DNA of 64,000 bases. Source: Streptomyces sp. SUK 48. Its GTDB lineage: Bacteria > Actinomycetota > Actinomycetes > Streptomycetales > Streptomycetaceae. The notes beneath the pieces are model-generated. The model worked only from the letters and a program-made list of their open reading frames with translations, searched no databases and had not been told where the DNA came from. Positions 37,373 through 45,303 of this stretch are shown one piece after another. How positions within the stretch are numbered: the stretch's first letter is position 1; every line of letters starts with the position of its first letter. Made by a program: the position numbers and the translations under genes. Location of the stretch: assembly GCF_009650765.1 (NCBI RefSeq), contig NZ_CP045740.1:7416001-7480000 (forward strand), read 5' to 3'.

Positions 37373-37614
37373 TCGACGAGGCCGGCTTCCCCTGGCCGAA
37401 CGGCGCGTTCACCTACGAGGAGATACGGCGCCGGGTCACCCTCGCCTCCCCGGAGGGGACACACTTTCCAAGATCGACGGGTTCATGCCTCCGGCGGGGA
37501 AATTCCTTCCTTCGGGGGCACTTGGCCGCCTTTTCCTCACCGGATGCCGGCGCCGAGCCGATAGTGGAGCCGCCGCCGGGCCCCGGTCCGGCGGTGTTCT
37601 CGCGCACCGTATGA
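37369..37614 (+). pseudogene. Short ORF coupled to the GNAT gene; coding character only in its first ~31 codons
   Basis: A GTG overlapping the GNAT stop opens a frame beginning MIDEAGFPWPNGAFTYEEIR, then RRVTLASPEGTH. G/C-rich third positions hold until about 37462. They then collapse (ACA CAC TTT CCA AGA) although the frame stays open to 37614. This looks like the 5' stub of a truncated gene or a very small real peptide gene whose true end is lost. Not recognised. Confidence 0.35.
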
Positions 37615-37631
37615 CCGGAGGGGAAAACACC

Positions 37632-38168
37632 ATGGCCACCACCGAGGCGAACAACCGGGTCGAACTCGTCTTCTCGCTGTTCGACGCCAACGGCAACGGC
37701 GTACTGGACCCGGGGGACTTCGAGCTGATGGGCAGGCGGGTGGTCGAGGCCGTGCCCGAGGCCGGGGACGGCGCGAAGCACCGGATGGTCGAGGCGTTCC
37801 AGGGCTACTGGGACACCCTGCGCACCGAGCTGGACGCCGACGGCGACGGACAGGTCAGCCCCGAGGAGTTCAACGCCATCGTGCTCGACCCCCAGCGATT
37901 CGACGTCACCGTCAACGAGTTCGCCGAGTCCCTCGCCGCGCTGGGCGACCCGGACGGCGACGGCTATGTCGAACGCCCCCACTTCGTCGCCCTGATGACG
38001 GCCATCGGTTTCCAGCGCCCCAACATCGAGGCCCTGTTCGACGCCTTCGAGCCGGTCCACGGCGACCGTGTCCCCGTGGTCACCTGGGCCGACGGCATCC
38101 GTGACTACTACCGCCCGGAGAAGTCCGGCATCCCCGGCGATCACCTCACCACGGGTACCGCCCAGTGA
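37632..38168 (+). CDS. EF-hand calcium-binding protein (calerythrin/CabB-like)
   Basis: 178 residues, soluble. Three EF loops are visible: residues 18-29 (DANGNGVLDPGD), 68-79 (DADGDGQVSPEE) and 106-117 (DPDGDGYVERPH). The third has His in place of the final Glu, so it may bind Ca2+ weakly. A degenerate fourth hand lies near EPVHGDRVPVVTW. Similar four-hand proteins (calerythrin, Streptomyces CabA-D) buffer or sense Ca2+. ATG with GGAGGGG upstream. Its stop overlaps the next gene start (GTGA), so it is made with the dehydrogenase-like protein. Confidence 0.95.
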   Translation: MATTEANNRVELVFSLFDANGNGVLDPGDFELMGRRVVEAVPEAGDGAKHRMVEAFQGYWDTLRTELDADGDGQVSPEEFNAIVLDPQRFDVTVNEFAESLAALGDPDGDGYVERPHFVALMTAIGFQRPNIEALFDAFEPVHGDRVPVVTWADGIRDYYRPEKSGIPGDHLTTGTAQ

Positions 38169-39265
38169 CCCACGACCCGAACACCCCCGTCGTCGGACTC
38201 GCCGTGGGCCGGGGCACCGGACCCGAACTCGCGGACGTCTTCGAGCAGGTGCTCGGCGCGCTGACCGCCGGGCACCCGGGCACCGTGACCATCGAGCGCT
38301 CCCCGCGCCTCTACCACTCCTACCACTCGTTGCGCGGCGAATCCGGCATCGCCCGGATCCGCGAGCTGACCGCCGCGGACGCCGACCACTACGAACGGTT
38401 CTGCCGCACCCGCGCCGAGCGGGGCACGACGGCGGTCTTCCGGACCGCCGTCAACGCCCAGTCCCTGTACCTCGTGCGCCGCCGGCTGCGCGCCGTCAAG
38501 GTGGACCTCCTCGGCGCCGACGGCCGCTCCCTGCTGCTGGTGCGCGACCAGGCGCAGGGCTTCTACACCGGGGAGAACGCGCACACGCCCGGCGAGATCA
38601 CCCGCACCATGACCTTCGGCCGGGAGATCACCCGCAGCGTGGTCCGCTACGCGCTGCGCCGGGCCCGGCAGGAGTGGCCGGACGGGCGGATCGGCCGCGT
38701 CGTCATGGCGTACAAGTTCCACCTCCTGGACGGCGCCCTGGACACCTGGGTGAGCGAACTCGCGGCGGAACTCGGCGTGGAGATCGGCCTGTTCCAGCCG
38801 GACACGGTCAACCGCAACCTCATCACCCACGGCCTGCCCGACCGGACGCTGCTGATCGCCGGGAACGAATGGGCCGACATCATGCACGTCATGCTCCTCG
38901 ACCGGTTCGGCTCCGACCGGCAGGAGAACCGTTGCACCGAGAACGTCTTCCTCGACCCCGCGCTGGCCGGACTCACCGAATACCAGACGGTGCACGGCTC
39001 CGCCGACGACATCGCCGGCCGGGGCCTCGTCAACCCGGTGGCGACCATCCGGGCGGCCGCGCGCGTCGCCGAGGGGCACGCCGGACGCACCGGTGCGGTG
39101 GAGGTCGTCGAGAAGGCGCTGCGCATCCTGGAGGAACGGGGCATATCCACGCCCGACCTCGGCGGCCGGCACTCCACCACCGCCGTGGCCGACGCCCTGC
39201 TCGACGCCCTCGACCCGCCCGGCGCCGGGACCCCGGCGGACGCCATCCTGGCCGGCGGCTCATGA
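38165..39265 (+). CDS. Divergent isocitrate/isopropylmalate-dehydrogenase family protein
   Basis: 366 residues. Beta-decarboxylating dehydrogenase fold: VVGLAVGRGTGPELADVFEQ at the start, LLLVRDQAQGFYTGENAH (the usual VRExxExxYxG segment), VVMAYKFHLLDGALD (catalytic Lys), AGNEWADIMHVMLLDRFG (metal Asp) and the cofactor loop TVHGSADDIAGRGLVNP. The substrate Arg block near residues 90-110 is not conserved, so the substrate differs from isocitrate or isopropylmalate. GTG start overlaps the EF-hand gene; stop overlaps the isochorismatase ATG. The product is unknown. Confidence 0.85.
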   Translation: MTHDPNTPVVGLAVGRGTGPELADVFEQVLGALTAGHPGTVTIERSPRLYHSYHSLRGESGIARIRELTAADADHYERFCRTRAERGTTAVFRTAVNAQSLYLVRRRLRAVKVDLLGADGRSLLLVRDQAQGFYTGENAHTPGEITRTMTFGREITRSVVRYALRRARQEWPDGRIGRVVMAYKFHLLDGALDTWVSELAAELGVEIGLFQPDTVNRNLITHGLPDRTLLIAGNEWADIMHVMLLDRFGSDRQENRCTENVFLDPALAGLTEYQTVHGSADDIAGRGLVNPVATIRAAARVAEGHAGRTGAVEVVEKALRILEERGISTPDLGGRHSTTAVADALLDALDPPGAGTPADAILAGGS

Positions 39266-39906
39266 CCGGCCCGACGGGGGAGCGGACGGCCCTGGTCGTC
39301 GTGGACGTGCAGAACGACTTCTGCACCGGCCCGATCGCCCTCGGCCGCTTCGGCGGTGACCCCGCCGTCCTGGACGCGGCCGTCGCCGGTACCGTCCGGG
39401 CGGTGACCGCGGCCCGCGCGCGCGGCGTGGAGGTGGTCTTCGTACGGTTCACCGGCGACCCCGAGCACCAGGGCGCCGCCTGGCGGTCGCGGGACCACGC
39501 CCTCGGCAAGCGGCCGAAGTGCCTGGAGGGCTCCTGGGGCGCCGAGTTCCACCGGGTCGCGCCGGGGACGGGCGAGCGCGTCTTCACCAAGCGCGCCCGC
39601 TTCGACGCCTTCCTCGGCGAGGGCTTCGAGGACCACCTCGGCGCCCGCGGCATCGGCCACCTGGTCCTCGCCGGGGTGTACGCCGACGTGTGCGTGGACA
39701 CCACCGCCCGCACGGCGTTCCAGAAGGGCTTCCATGTGACCGTCCTGACGGACTGCACCGCGGCCCTGCATCTGCCGTACGACGACGTCCTGCGGTTCAT
39801 GCGGGTCGTCTACGGCGCCCGGACGACCACCGCCGCCGACCCCGCGGCCTGGACCGCGCCGGCGCCCGGGCCCGGGGAGGTGCCGTGCATACGGCCGGCG
39901 GGCTGA
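39262..39906 (+). CDS. Isochorismatase-like cysteine hydrolase
   Basis: 214 residues. Catalytic triad of the family is visible: Asp15 (VVVDVQNDFC), Lys in VFTKRARFDAF and Cys in VYADVCVDTTARTAFQ, with the cis-peptide region LAGVYADVC. Family members hydrolyse isochorismate, nicotinamide, N-carbamoyl or biuret bonds; the substrate is not determinable. ATG overlaps the previous stop (ATGA), and the end overlaps the methyltransferase GTG by 22 nt. Third gene of the EF-hand operon. Confidence 0.92.
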   Translation: MTGPTGERTALVVVDVQNDFCTGPIALGRFGGDPAVLDAAVAGTVRAVTAARARGVEVVFVRFTGDPEHQGAAWRSRDHALGKRPKCLEGSWGAEFHRVAPGTGERVFTKRARFDAFLGEGFEDHLGARGIGHLVLAGVYADVCVDTTARTAFQKGFHVTVLTDCTAALHLPYDDVLRFMRVVYGARTTTAADPAAWTAPAPGPGEVPCIRPAG

Positions 39907-40871
39907 GCGCCGGGGTGGCCCGGGGCGTGGGCCGCACCGCCCTGCTGGTGGCCGCGGCCCGCGCGATCGAGACGCATCGCCCCGACGCGCTCGCCCGGGA
40001 CCCGTTCGCCGAGCACTTCGTGCGCGCCGCGCCGGCCTCGGCGGGCTGGCCGGTGCGTCCGGGACAGGTGCCCGACGGGGACGCCGACCCGCTGTGGGGC
40101 AGGCTCGGCCGGTACTTCGCCCTGCGCACCCGCGTCCTGGACGACCATCTCCTGCGCTCCGCCCACCTGGGCGTGCGTCAGGTGGTCCTGCTCGGCGCGG
40201 GCCTGGACTGCCGGGCGTACCGGCTGGACTGGCCGCCGGGGCGCACGGTGTACGAGGTGGACACGGCGGAGGTGCTGGCCTTCAAGCAGACGGTCCTCGA
40301 CCGGCTCCGGGCCGCCCCCGCGGCCGAGCGCCGCCCGCTCGCCGCGGACCTGCGCGAGGACTGGGCCGAGGTGCTGCTGGCCGCGGGCTTCGACCCGGCC
40401 GAACCCACGGCGTGGCTGGCCGAGGGGCTGCTGCTGTATCTGCCGGCGGCGGCCGAACGGAGCCTCGTGGCCACGATCGACCGGCTCAGCGCGGCGGACA
40501 GCACCCTGGCGTACGAGATCAAGGACCTCGTCGAGTCCCCGCAGGTGCGGTCCAGCCCCGTCTACACCACCACCCGCCGGCGCATCGGCATCGACCTGCT
40601 CGCCCTCTTCGACGGCGAGCCCCGCCCCGACTCGGCCGCCGAACTCGCCTCCCTGGGCTGGACGGTGACCACCCGCACCCCCTACGACTTCACCCGCCGG
40701 CACGGCCGCGGCCCCCTCCCGGAACCGAACGACGCCCTGGCCGCCAACCGCTGGATCTTCGCGGCGGCGCCGAGGGCCCGGGAGCCCGCGAGCGGACCGT
40801 GCGCCGGGGCGCCCGGGGCTACTTTGGGCGCGTCGCCAGGCGGGCCTCCGCCGCCGCCAGTATCTCCGTGA
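39885..40871 (+). CDS. SAM-dependent O-methyltransferase, TIGR00027/leucine-carboxyl-methyltransferase type
   Basis: 328 residues. PPM/TIGR00027 signatures: VGRTALLVAAARAIETHRPD, DPFAEHFVRAA, RYFALRTRVLDDHLLR, the SAM-binding VVLLGAGLDCRAYRLDWP and VYEVDTAEVLAFKQTVL, and WLAEGLLLYLP. Family members make small O-methyl esters or ethers in secondary metabolism. The GTG at 39885 has GGGGAGG 4-5 nt upstream and lies inside the isochorismatase gene. The last 20 or so residues are low-complexity and overlap the end of the convergent oxidoreductase by 53 nt. Last gene of the EF-hand operon. Confidence 0.92.
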   Translation: MHTAGGLSAGVARGVGRTALLVAAARAIETHRPDALARDPFAEHFVRAAPASAGWPVRPGQVPDGDADPLWGRLGRYFALRTRVLDDHLLRSAHLGVRQVVLLGAGLDCRAYRLDWPPGRTVYEVDTAEVLAFKQTVLDRLRAAPAAERRPLAADLREDWAEVLLAAGFDPAEPTAWLAEGLLLYLPAAAERSLVATIDRLSAADSTLAYEIKDLVESPQVRSSPVYTTTRRRIGIDLLALFDGEPRPDSAAELASLGWTVTTRTPYDFTRRHGRGPLPEPNDALAANRWIFAAAPRAREPASGPCAGAPGATLGASPGGPPPPPVSP

Positions 40872-41706
40872 CCCGCAGGCCGAAGGACGCGTCGCAGGGA
40901 TGCGGGCGGCCGGTCTCGGCGCAGGCCAGGAGGGCGTCGGCGGCCCGGGTGAGGGCGGTGACGGCGTCCTCGGAGGCGGCGGGCATGACGGAGACCCCGG
41001 ACGTGCCGCGCAGTTCGTACTCGGTGCCCGCGGCCGCCGGCGGAACCGTCGCGCTGAGGGTGACCGTGCTGGAGGCCCCGCCGGCGTGGTCGAGGACCAG
41101 GTGCACGGTGTCTCCCGGACCACGGCCCGCCGCGACCACCTGGGTGACGTCGCCGAGGATCGGCATCAGCACGGACAGCGCGTGCGGGCCCAGGTCCCAC
41201 AGCGCGCCCTTCTCCTGGCGCCACGGAGAGGCCGCGAAGGGGCTGTCGGTGGTGAACACCGCCCCCAGCCAGTGCGCCCGGGCCGTGAACCAGCCCGTCG
41301 CAGCGGCTTGTTCCTCGATCCACGCCTGCGGCTCCTTCTGGAAGCGCGCGGTGAAGAACACCACCGAGGCCACCCCGGCCCGCTCCGCCTCCTCGGCCAC
41401 CGCACGCGCGTCGGCGACCGACAGCGCGAGCGGCTTGTCGAGGAGCAGATGCCGCCCGGCCCGCGCCGCCCGCACCGCCAACGGGGCCTGCACGGACGGC
41501 GGCAGCGCGACGGCGACCGCGTCCACGTCGGCCAGCAGCGCGTCCACCTCGGCGTACGGCCTGCCGCCGTGCCGCTGTGCGAGCTCGCCGGCCGCCTCCG
41601 GGCGACGGCCCCACACCCCGGCGAACTCCAGACCGGGGTGCCCGGCTAGGGCGGGGGCGTAGACCGCCCGCGCCCAGGGGCCCGTTCCCAGCAGTCCGAT
41701 GCGCAT
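40819..41706 (-). CDS. Gfo/Idh/MocA-family oxidoreductase
   Basis: 295 residues. Rossmann start MRIGLLGTGPWARAVYAPAL (GxGxxA type), then AVAVALPPSVQAPLAVRAAR and the family EKP motif as LLLDKPLALSVADARAV. WDLGPHALSVLMPILGD is the typical substrate-side segment. The family reduces sugars, inositols or imines with NAD(P). It follows tgmB on the same strand, 35 nt downstream, with its own ribosome site (GAGG). It may therefore modify or belong to the graspetide pathway, or may simply be cotranscribed. Confidence 0.93.
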   Translation of the reverse strand: MRIGLLGTGPWARAVYAPALAGHPGLEFAGVWGRRPEAAGELAQRHGGRPYAEVDALLADVDAVAVALPPSVQAPLAVRAARAGRHLLLDKPLALSVADARAVAEEAERAGVASVVFFTARFQKEPQAWIEEQAAATGWFTARAHWLGAVFTTDSPFAASPWRQEKGALWDLGPHALSVLMPILGDVTQVVAAGRGPGDTVHLVLDHAGGASSTVTLSATVPPAAAGTEYELRGTSGVSVMPAASEDAVTALTRAADALLACAETGRPHPCDASFGLRVTEILAAAEARLATRPK

Positions 41707-41741
41707 CTGACGTTCCTCTCTCCGAACCGGTCCCCGTGTCC

Positions 41742-42725
41742 TCAACAGCCCGCGCCCGTGGCCGCGTCGGCGCATCCGTCCGCCGACAGCCCGTCCCCCG
41801 TGAGCCATTCGGCGATGGTGGCGGCGATCGGCTGCCCGGTGTCCATCTCCACGAACCCGAACTGTCCGGACTGGTTGCACTCCAGGAACCACCAGACGCC
41901 GTCCGCGTCCTCCGCGAAGTCGAACGCACCGTACGCCAGTTCCGCCCCGCGGAGATAGCGCAGGACGCCCTCGGCGACCCGCGCGGGCACCGCCACCGGC
42001 AGCCACGGTGACACGGAGGGGGCGAACCGCACGTCCACGTCGTCGGGATGGGCGTCCGGGGCCACCGGCTTGCGGGCCGCCAGCAGGGTGTCACCGACGG
42101 CGGTGAGCCGGATGTCGGCCCGCTTCACCACGCGTCGCTGGAGCAGCGTCGGCCCGAAGGCGACCGCCGAGAAGTCCGTGTCCGGCGCCACCCTGCTCGT
42201 CGGCACCGCCCGCGGCGGCTCCTGCGGATGCGCCCCGGAGACCGGCTTGACCACCAGGTCGGGGTGACGCTCCGCGAACTCCCGCGCCGCCCGCGGGAAC
42301 GTCGTGATCAGGGTGGGCGGCACCGCGAGTCCGCTGTGCTGGGCGTGCCGCAGCTGCCAGGGCTTGTACCGGGCGCGGCGGGCGGCGTCCGGATGGTTCA
42401 TCCAGCGTGCGCCGGTGCAGCGCAGCATGCCGTACAGCGCCTGCGCGGACTCCTCGGTCAGCCAGGCGGACGGCTGGGCGGCGCGCGAGGCCGCCGCCCC
42501 GGGCCTGCGCACCCAGATGGAGCGCAGCCCGTCCAGGTCCACCAGACGCCCGCCGACGGACAGTTGCCCCTGGCAGGTGCCGTGCGCGTACTCGCCCGAC
42601 AGCGCGACCCCGGCGGTCAGATCGGCGGGGTCGAGCCGGACGACGGGCACCTGGGCCTCGCGGAGGCGGAGGACCACCATGTCCGCCGTCACGTCTTCTT
42701 CACTGGTCAGGATGAGCACGGTCAT
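41742..42725 (-). CDS. tgmB: ATP-grasp ribosomal peptide maturase (graspetide ligase)
   Basis: 327 residues; the family forms ester or amide bonds between side chains of a precursor peptide. N-terminal pre-ATP-grasp region TVLILTSEEDVTADMVVLRL, then SIWVRRPGAAASRA, the ATP site VVKPVSGAHPQEPPRAVPTS, FGPTLLQRRVVKRADIRLTA (RxxxGD-like site AVGDTLLAAR) and the Mg ligands in YGAFDFAEDADGVWWFLECN, then QSGQFGFVE. It lies 18 nt after the precursor gene tgmA. Belongs to the TgmB/TIGR04187-like group recognised from its arrangement. Confidence 0.93.
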   Translation of the reverse strand: MTVLILTSEEDVTADMVVLRLREAQVPVVRLDPADLTAGVALSGEYAHGTCQGQLSVGGRLVDLDGLRSIWVRRPGAAASRAAQPSAWLTEESAQALYGMLRCTGARWMNHPDAARRARYKPWQLRHAQHSGLAVPPTLITTFPRAAREFAERHPDLVVKPVSGAHPQEPPRAVPTSRVAPDTDFSAVAFGPTLLQRRVVKRADIRLTAVGDTLLAARKPVAPDAHPDDVDVRFAPSVSPWLPVAVPARVAEGVLRYLRGAELAYGAFDFAEDADGVWWFLECNQSGQFGFVEMDTGQPIAATIAEWLTGDGLSADGCADAATGAGC

Positions 42726-42743
42726 CGTCTGCGGGTCCGTGGT

Positions 42744-42935
42744 TCAGTCGTCGAAGTGCGTCTTGGAACCGGCGGTCGAGGTCGTGGTCCCCAGCGCACG
42801 CAGGGTCGCGTGGTCCGTCGCGGCGATCCGCCCGTCCGGGAGCACGTTCAACTGCAGTCCGGAGTCGTACGCGTACGGAACGGTTACTTCCAACTGCACA
42901 GCCGGGCGCGCGTAGTTGAGCGTGAACGGTTGCAT
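42744..42935 (-). CDS. tgmA: Putative ATP-grasp-modified RiPP precursor
   Basis: 63 residues. Leader MQPFTLNYARPAVQLEV matches the conserved PFxLNYARP opening of tgmA-type precursors. The middle (AYDSGLQLNVLPDGRIAATD) probably contacts the ligase. The core is likely LGTTTSTAGSKTHFDD: several Thr/Ser hydroxyls followed by an Asp pair, the donor/acceptor pattern for side-chain ester links. The exact connectivity cannot be read. ATG at 42935, ribosome site AGGGAGAGACC. Too short for most gene callers but unambiguous beside tgmB. Confidence 0.9.
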   Translation of the reverse strand: MQPFTLNYARPAVQLEVTVPYAYDSGLQLNVLPDGRIAATDHATLRALGTTTSTAGSKTHFDD

Positions 42936-43053
42936 GGTCTCTCCCTGGTTCGGCTTTCACGTCCTTATACGATTCGAACGGGTGATTGGTTTCCTTACGC
43001 TGCGTGACCATGACGCGGACGGGTGCGTTCCGCCGCGGTGCCGGACGCCCCGC

Positions 43054-43920
43054 TCACACAGCGAGTGCCCCGCGCGCCACGGACAGTGCCTGCTCCGCGT
43101 ATCCGCGTCCGAACAGCACCGCGTGCACGAGGAGCGGGAAGAGCTGGTGGACGCCGACGCGTTGGCGCCAGCCGTCGGCGAGCGGCGCCGACTCCCGGTA
43201 CCCCGCGAGGACCTGGCCGAGGTGCGGGCAGCCGAAGAGGTGAAGCATCGCCAGGTCGGTCTCCCGGTGTCCGCCGTGCGCGGCCGGGTCGATGAGCCGT
43301 ACCTCGCCGTCGGTGCCCCACAGCACATTGCCGTTCCACAGGTCGCCGTGCAGCCGCGCGGGCGGCTCCGCGGGCCCCGCCAGCTCCGGCAGCCGGGCGC
43401 AGAGCCGCTCGAACACCGCCGCCTCGCCCGGCCGCAGCGTCCCGCGCTCGACCGCGCCGCGCACATACGGCAGCACCCGGTGCTCGGCGTACCAGCCGGA
43501 CCACTCGGTGCCCTCGGCGTTGCGCATGGGCGCGAGCCCGATGTACGCGTCCCGCGGCCCGCCGGGCGGCGCCGACCCGAAGCGGGGCGCGCCGGACGCG
43601 TGCAGGGCCGCGAGGGCCTGACCGAAACGGAGCGCCGCCTTCGCGTCGGGATTCCCGGTCGCCACCCGCTCGGTGACCATCCAGCGCTCGTCGTGCCCGA
43701 GCACCTCCGGCACCCGGACGGCGCCCGCGGCGGCGAGCCAGTGCAGCCCCGCCACCTCCGCGCGGACCGCGCCGGGGGCGTCGGCGCGCTTGACCATCAC
43801 CGGGGTGCCGTCGGCCAGCAGTACCTCCACGGGCGACCCGGACATCCCCGGCGCCGCGTCGACCGGGCGCCCGGTGAGCCGGGACGCCGCCTGTCCAGGA
43901 TCCTCGTCTCGCGTGACCAC
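43054..43920 (-). CDS. Fructosamine kinase family protein
   Basis: 288 residues, aminoglycoside-phosphotransferase-like kinase fold. VMVKRADAPGAVRAEVAGLH holds the ATP Lys. The catalytic loop is ARLHGDLWNGNVLWG (HGDxxxxN) and the Mg-binding Asp is in VRLIDPAAHGGHRETDLAML. The family phosphorylates protein-bound or free ketosamines for deglycation. The GTG start at 43920 lacks a strong ribosome site. It sits upstream of tgmA on the same strand but is 118 nt away, so common transcription is uncertain. Confidence 0.94.
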   Translation of the reverse strand: MVTRDEDPGQAASRLTGRPVDAAPGMSGSPVEVLLADGTPVMVKRADAPGAVRAEVAGLHWLAAAGAVRVPEVLGHDERWMVTERVATGNPDAKAALRFGQALAALHASGAPRFGSAPPGGPRDAYIGLAPMRNAEGTEWSGWYAEHRVLPYVRGAVERGTLRPGEAAVFERLCARLPELAGPAEPPARLHGDLWNGNVLWGTDGEVRLIDPAAHGGHRETDLAMLHLFGCPHLGQVLAGYRESAPLADGWRQRVGVHQLFPLLVHAVLFGRGYAEQALSVARGALAV

Positions 43921-44076
43921 GGCTTCAGGGTACGGCGCACAACACCAGGTCAGGAGAGGCTACTTCGACCGTTACTACGACGCTTTTCAGCCATTCGGCG
44001 GGGTCCCGTGCACGGGTGGGCGCCGCGCGGGCGGCGGGAGTGCGCCAAGTGGCCACACGAGGCGCCCGCCGTACCG

Positions 44077-44955
44077 TCAGTCGCCGACCGGGGTGGAACG
44101 CGGCGGCAGCCCCACCGGGTTGCCGGGCGGCAGCAGATCCGAGTCCCCCACCGCGCGGGCCAGCGGATCCAGCAGCGCGGCCAGCCGGGCGGTGCGGTCC
44201 GGGCCGAGGGCGCGCCAGGGGCTCTCGGCCGCCGCGTCGGTCAGCGCCTCGACCTCCGCGCGCGCCGCCACTCCGGCGGCGGTGAGCGATCCGTCCTCGG
44301 CGAGCAGCCCGCGCTCCCGCAGCCGGAGCCCGGCCGCCGTCCAGTCGCCCGGCTCCCACTTGCGGGTCTCCCGCAGGAAGCCCTCGTCCGACTCGCCGGC
44401 GGCCGCCTTGAGCACCATGGCCTCGACCGGCCCGAGCCCCCGGCCCACCAGCACCGCGACATGCCCGTCGCCCCGGTGCTCGCGCAGGGTCGTCAGCGCC
44501 TGCCACAACCGGGCCGTGGGCCGCTCCGGACGCTCCAGCGCCTGGTTGGCGGCGGCCAGCACCCGGCCCGCGGTGTCCGCGGCCGCCGCGGCCCGCCAGG
44601 CGAGATCGGCGGCCTCGGTGAACTCGGCGGAGCCGGTGACCTCCGGTCCGTACAGCTCGGTCATCGCCGCGTCCATGGCGTCCTCGCGGGCCGCGAGGAC
44701 CCGCGCGGGAGTCGCGTATCCCCAGGCGTCCGGCAGCGCCCTGGCCACCCGGGCGGGGTGGAAGACGTAGAAGCCGCTCGTCACGACGGCGGGGGAGACC
44801 GGGCCGAGCGGGGCGGCCCGCAGCGCGAAGTAGCCCATCCAGTAGCCGCGCAGCCCCAGCTCCGCCGCGGCCCGGTGCGCCTGCGGCGCGAAGTACACCA
44901 GGTCGTGCACGGGTTCGTAGCGCTCCCACAGGGCCCGCGCCATTCCGTCCGCCAC
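44077..44955 (-). CDS. SCO6745-like protein, helical, possible winged-helix
   Basis: 292 residues. Recognised by shape as the SCO6745 family of actinomycetes: MARALWERYEPVHDLVYFAP, GYWMGYFALRAAPLGPVSPA, VVTSGFYVFHPARVARALPD. The C-terminal half (TAAGLRLRERGLLAEDGSLT, AAGVAARAEVEALTDAAAES) resembles a winged-helix wing, but DNA binding is not established. The GTG at 44955 has GGGAGG 5 nt upstream, favouring it over an upstream GTG. A TATGAC/GTCATA palindrome lies about 70 nt before the start. Function unknown. Confidence 0.82.
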   Translation of the reverse strand: MADGMARALWERYEPVHDLVYFAPQAHRAAAELGLRGYWMGYFALRAAPLGPVSPAVVTSGFYVFHPARVARALPDAWGYATPARVLAAREDAMDAAMTELYGPEVTGSAEFTEAADLAWRAAAAADTAGRVLAAANQALERPERPTARLWQALTTLREHRGDGHVAVLVGRGLGPVEAMVLKAAAGESDEGFLRETRKWEPGDWTAAGLRLRERGLLAEDGSLTAAGVAARAEVEALTDAAAESPWRALGPDRTARLAALLDPLARAVGDSDLLPPGNPVGLPPRSTPVGD

Positions 44956-45303
44956 TGCCGCCTCCCACCGCCTCGGCCGCCACCGGCCGTTTGCCGTCGT
45001 GCCGTCCGGCACCGGACTGCGCTATGACCACTGTCATAACACAAGGGCGGGTGACGCACCTCGCGCACCTCTTCCCGGCCTCGCCGCGGCCTCTCCCCGG
45101 CGGGATGCGGCGGCGGGGGCGCGGATTGGACCGGACGGGGGGTCCGGAGCCGCCCGCACTGGGGCAGACGGGTGGGCCGTTGACACGGCTGGGCGGCTCG
45201 GATGGTGGGAGCCGGGGGCCTCACTGACGGTGGTTCATGTCGAGACCGGGTCCATCCAGCTGATGAGGCGTCCGCTGCCCGGTCATGGCGGAAGGACAAC
45301 ACG
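44956..45303. other. 348-nt divergent intergenic region
   Basis: Holds no gene. It contains a palindrome at 45023-45038, which serves the minus-strand SCO6745-like gene by position, and the plus-strand ribosome site GGAAGG before the glycine-rich protein. The middle (45050-45200) is plain GC-rich sequence with no recognisable element. Confidence 0.6.
45023..45038. promoter_or_regulatory. Palindrome TATGAC-CACT-GTCATA, candidate operator
   Basis: Perfect 6-bp arms with a 4-nt centre, 68-83 nt upstream of the SCO6745-like gene start at 44955. It is typical in size and symmetry of TetR- or MarR-type sites. The regulator is unknown. Confidence 0.5.

Noticed and set aside
39885..40871. The methyltransferase as part of the graspetide cluster
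   Set aside because: It is on the opposite strand, coupled to the EF-hand operon, and belongs to the TIGR00027 type rather than the PIMT-like methyltransferase that accompanies tgm systems.
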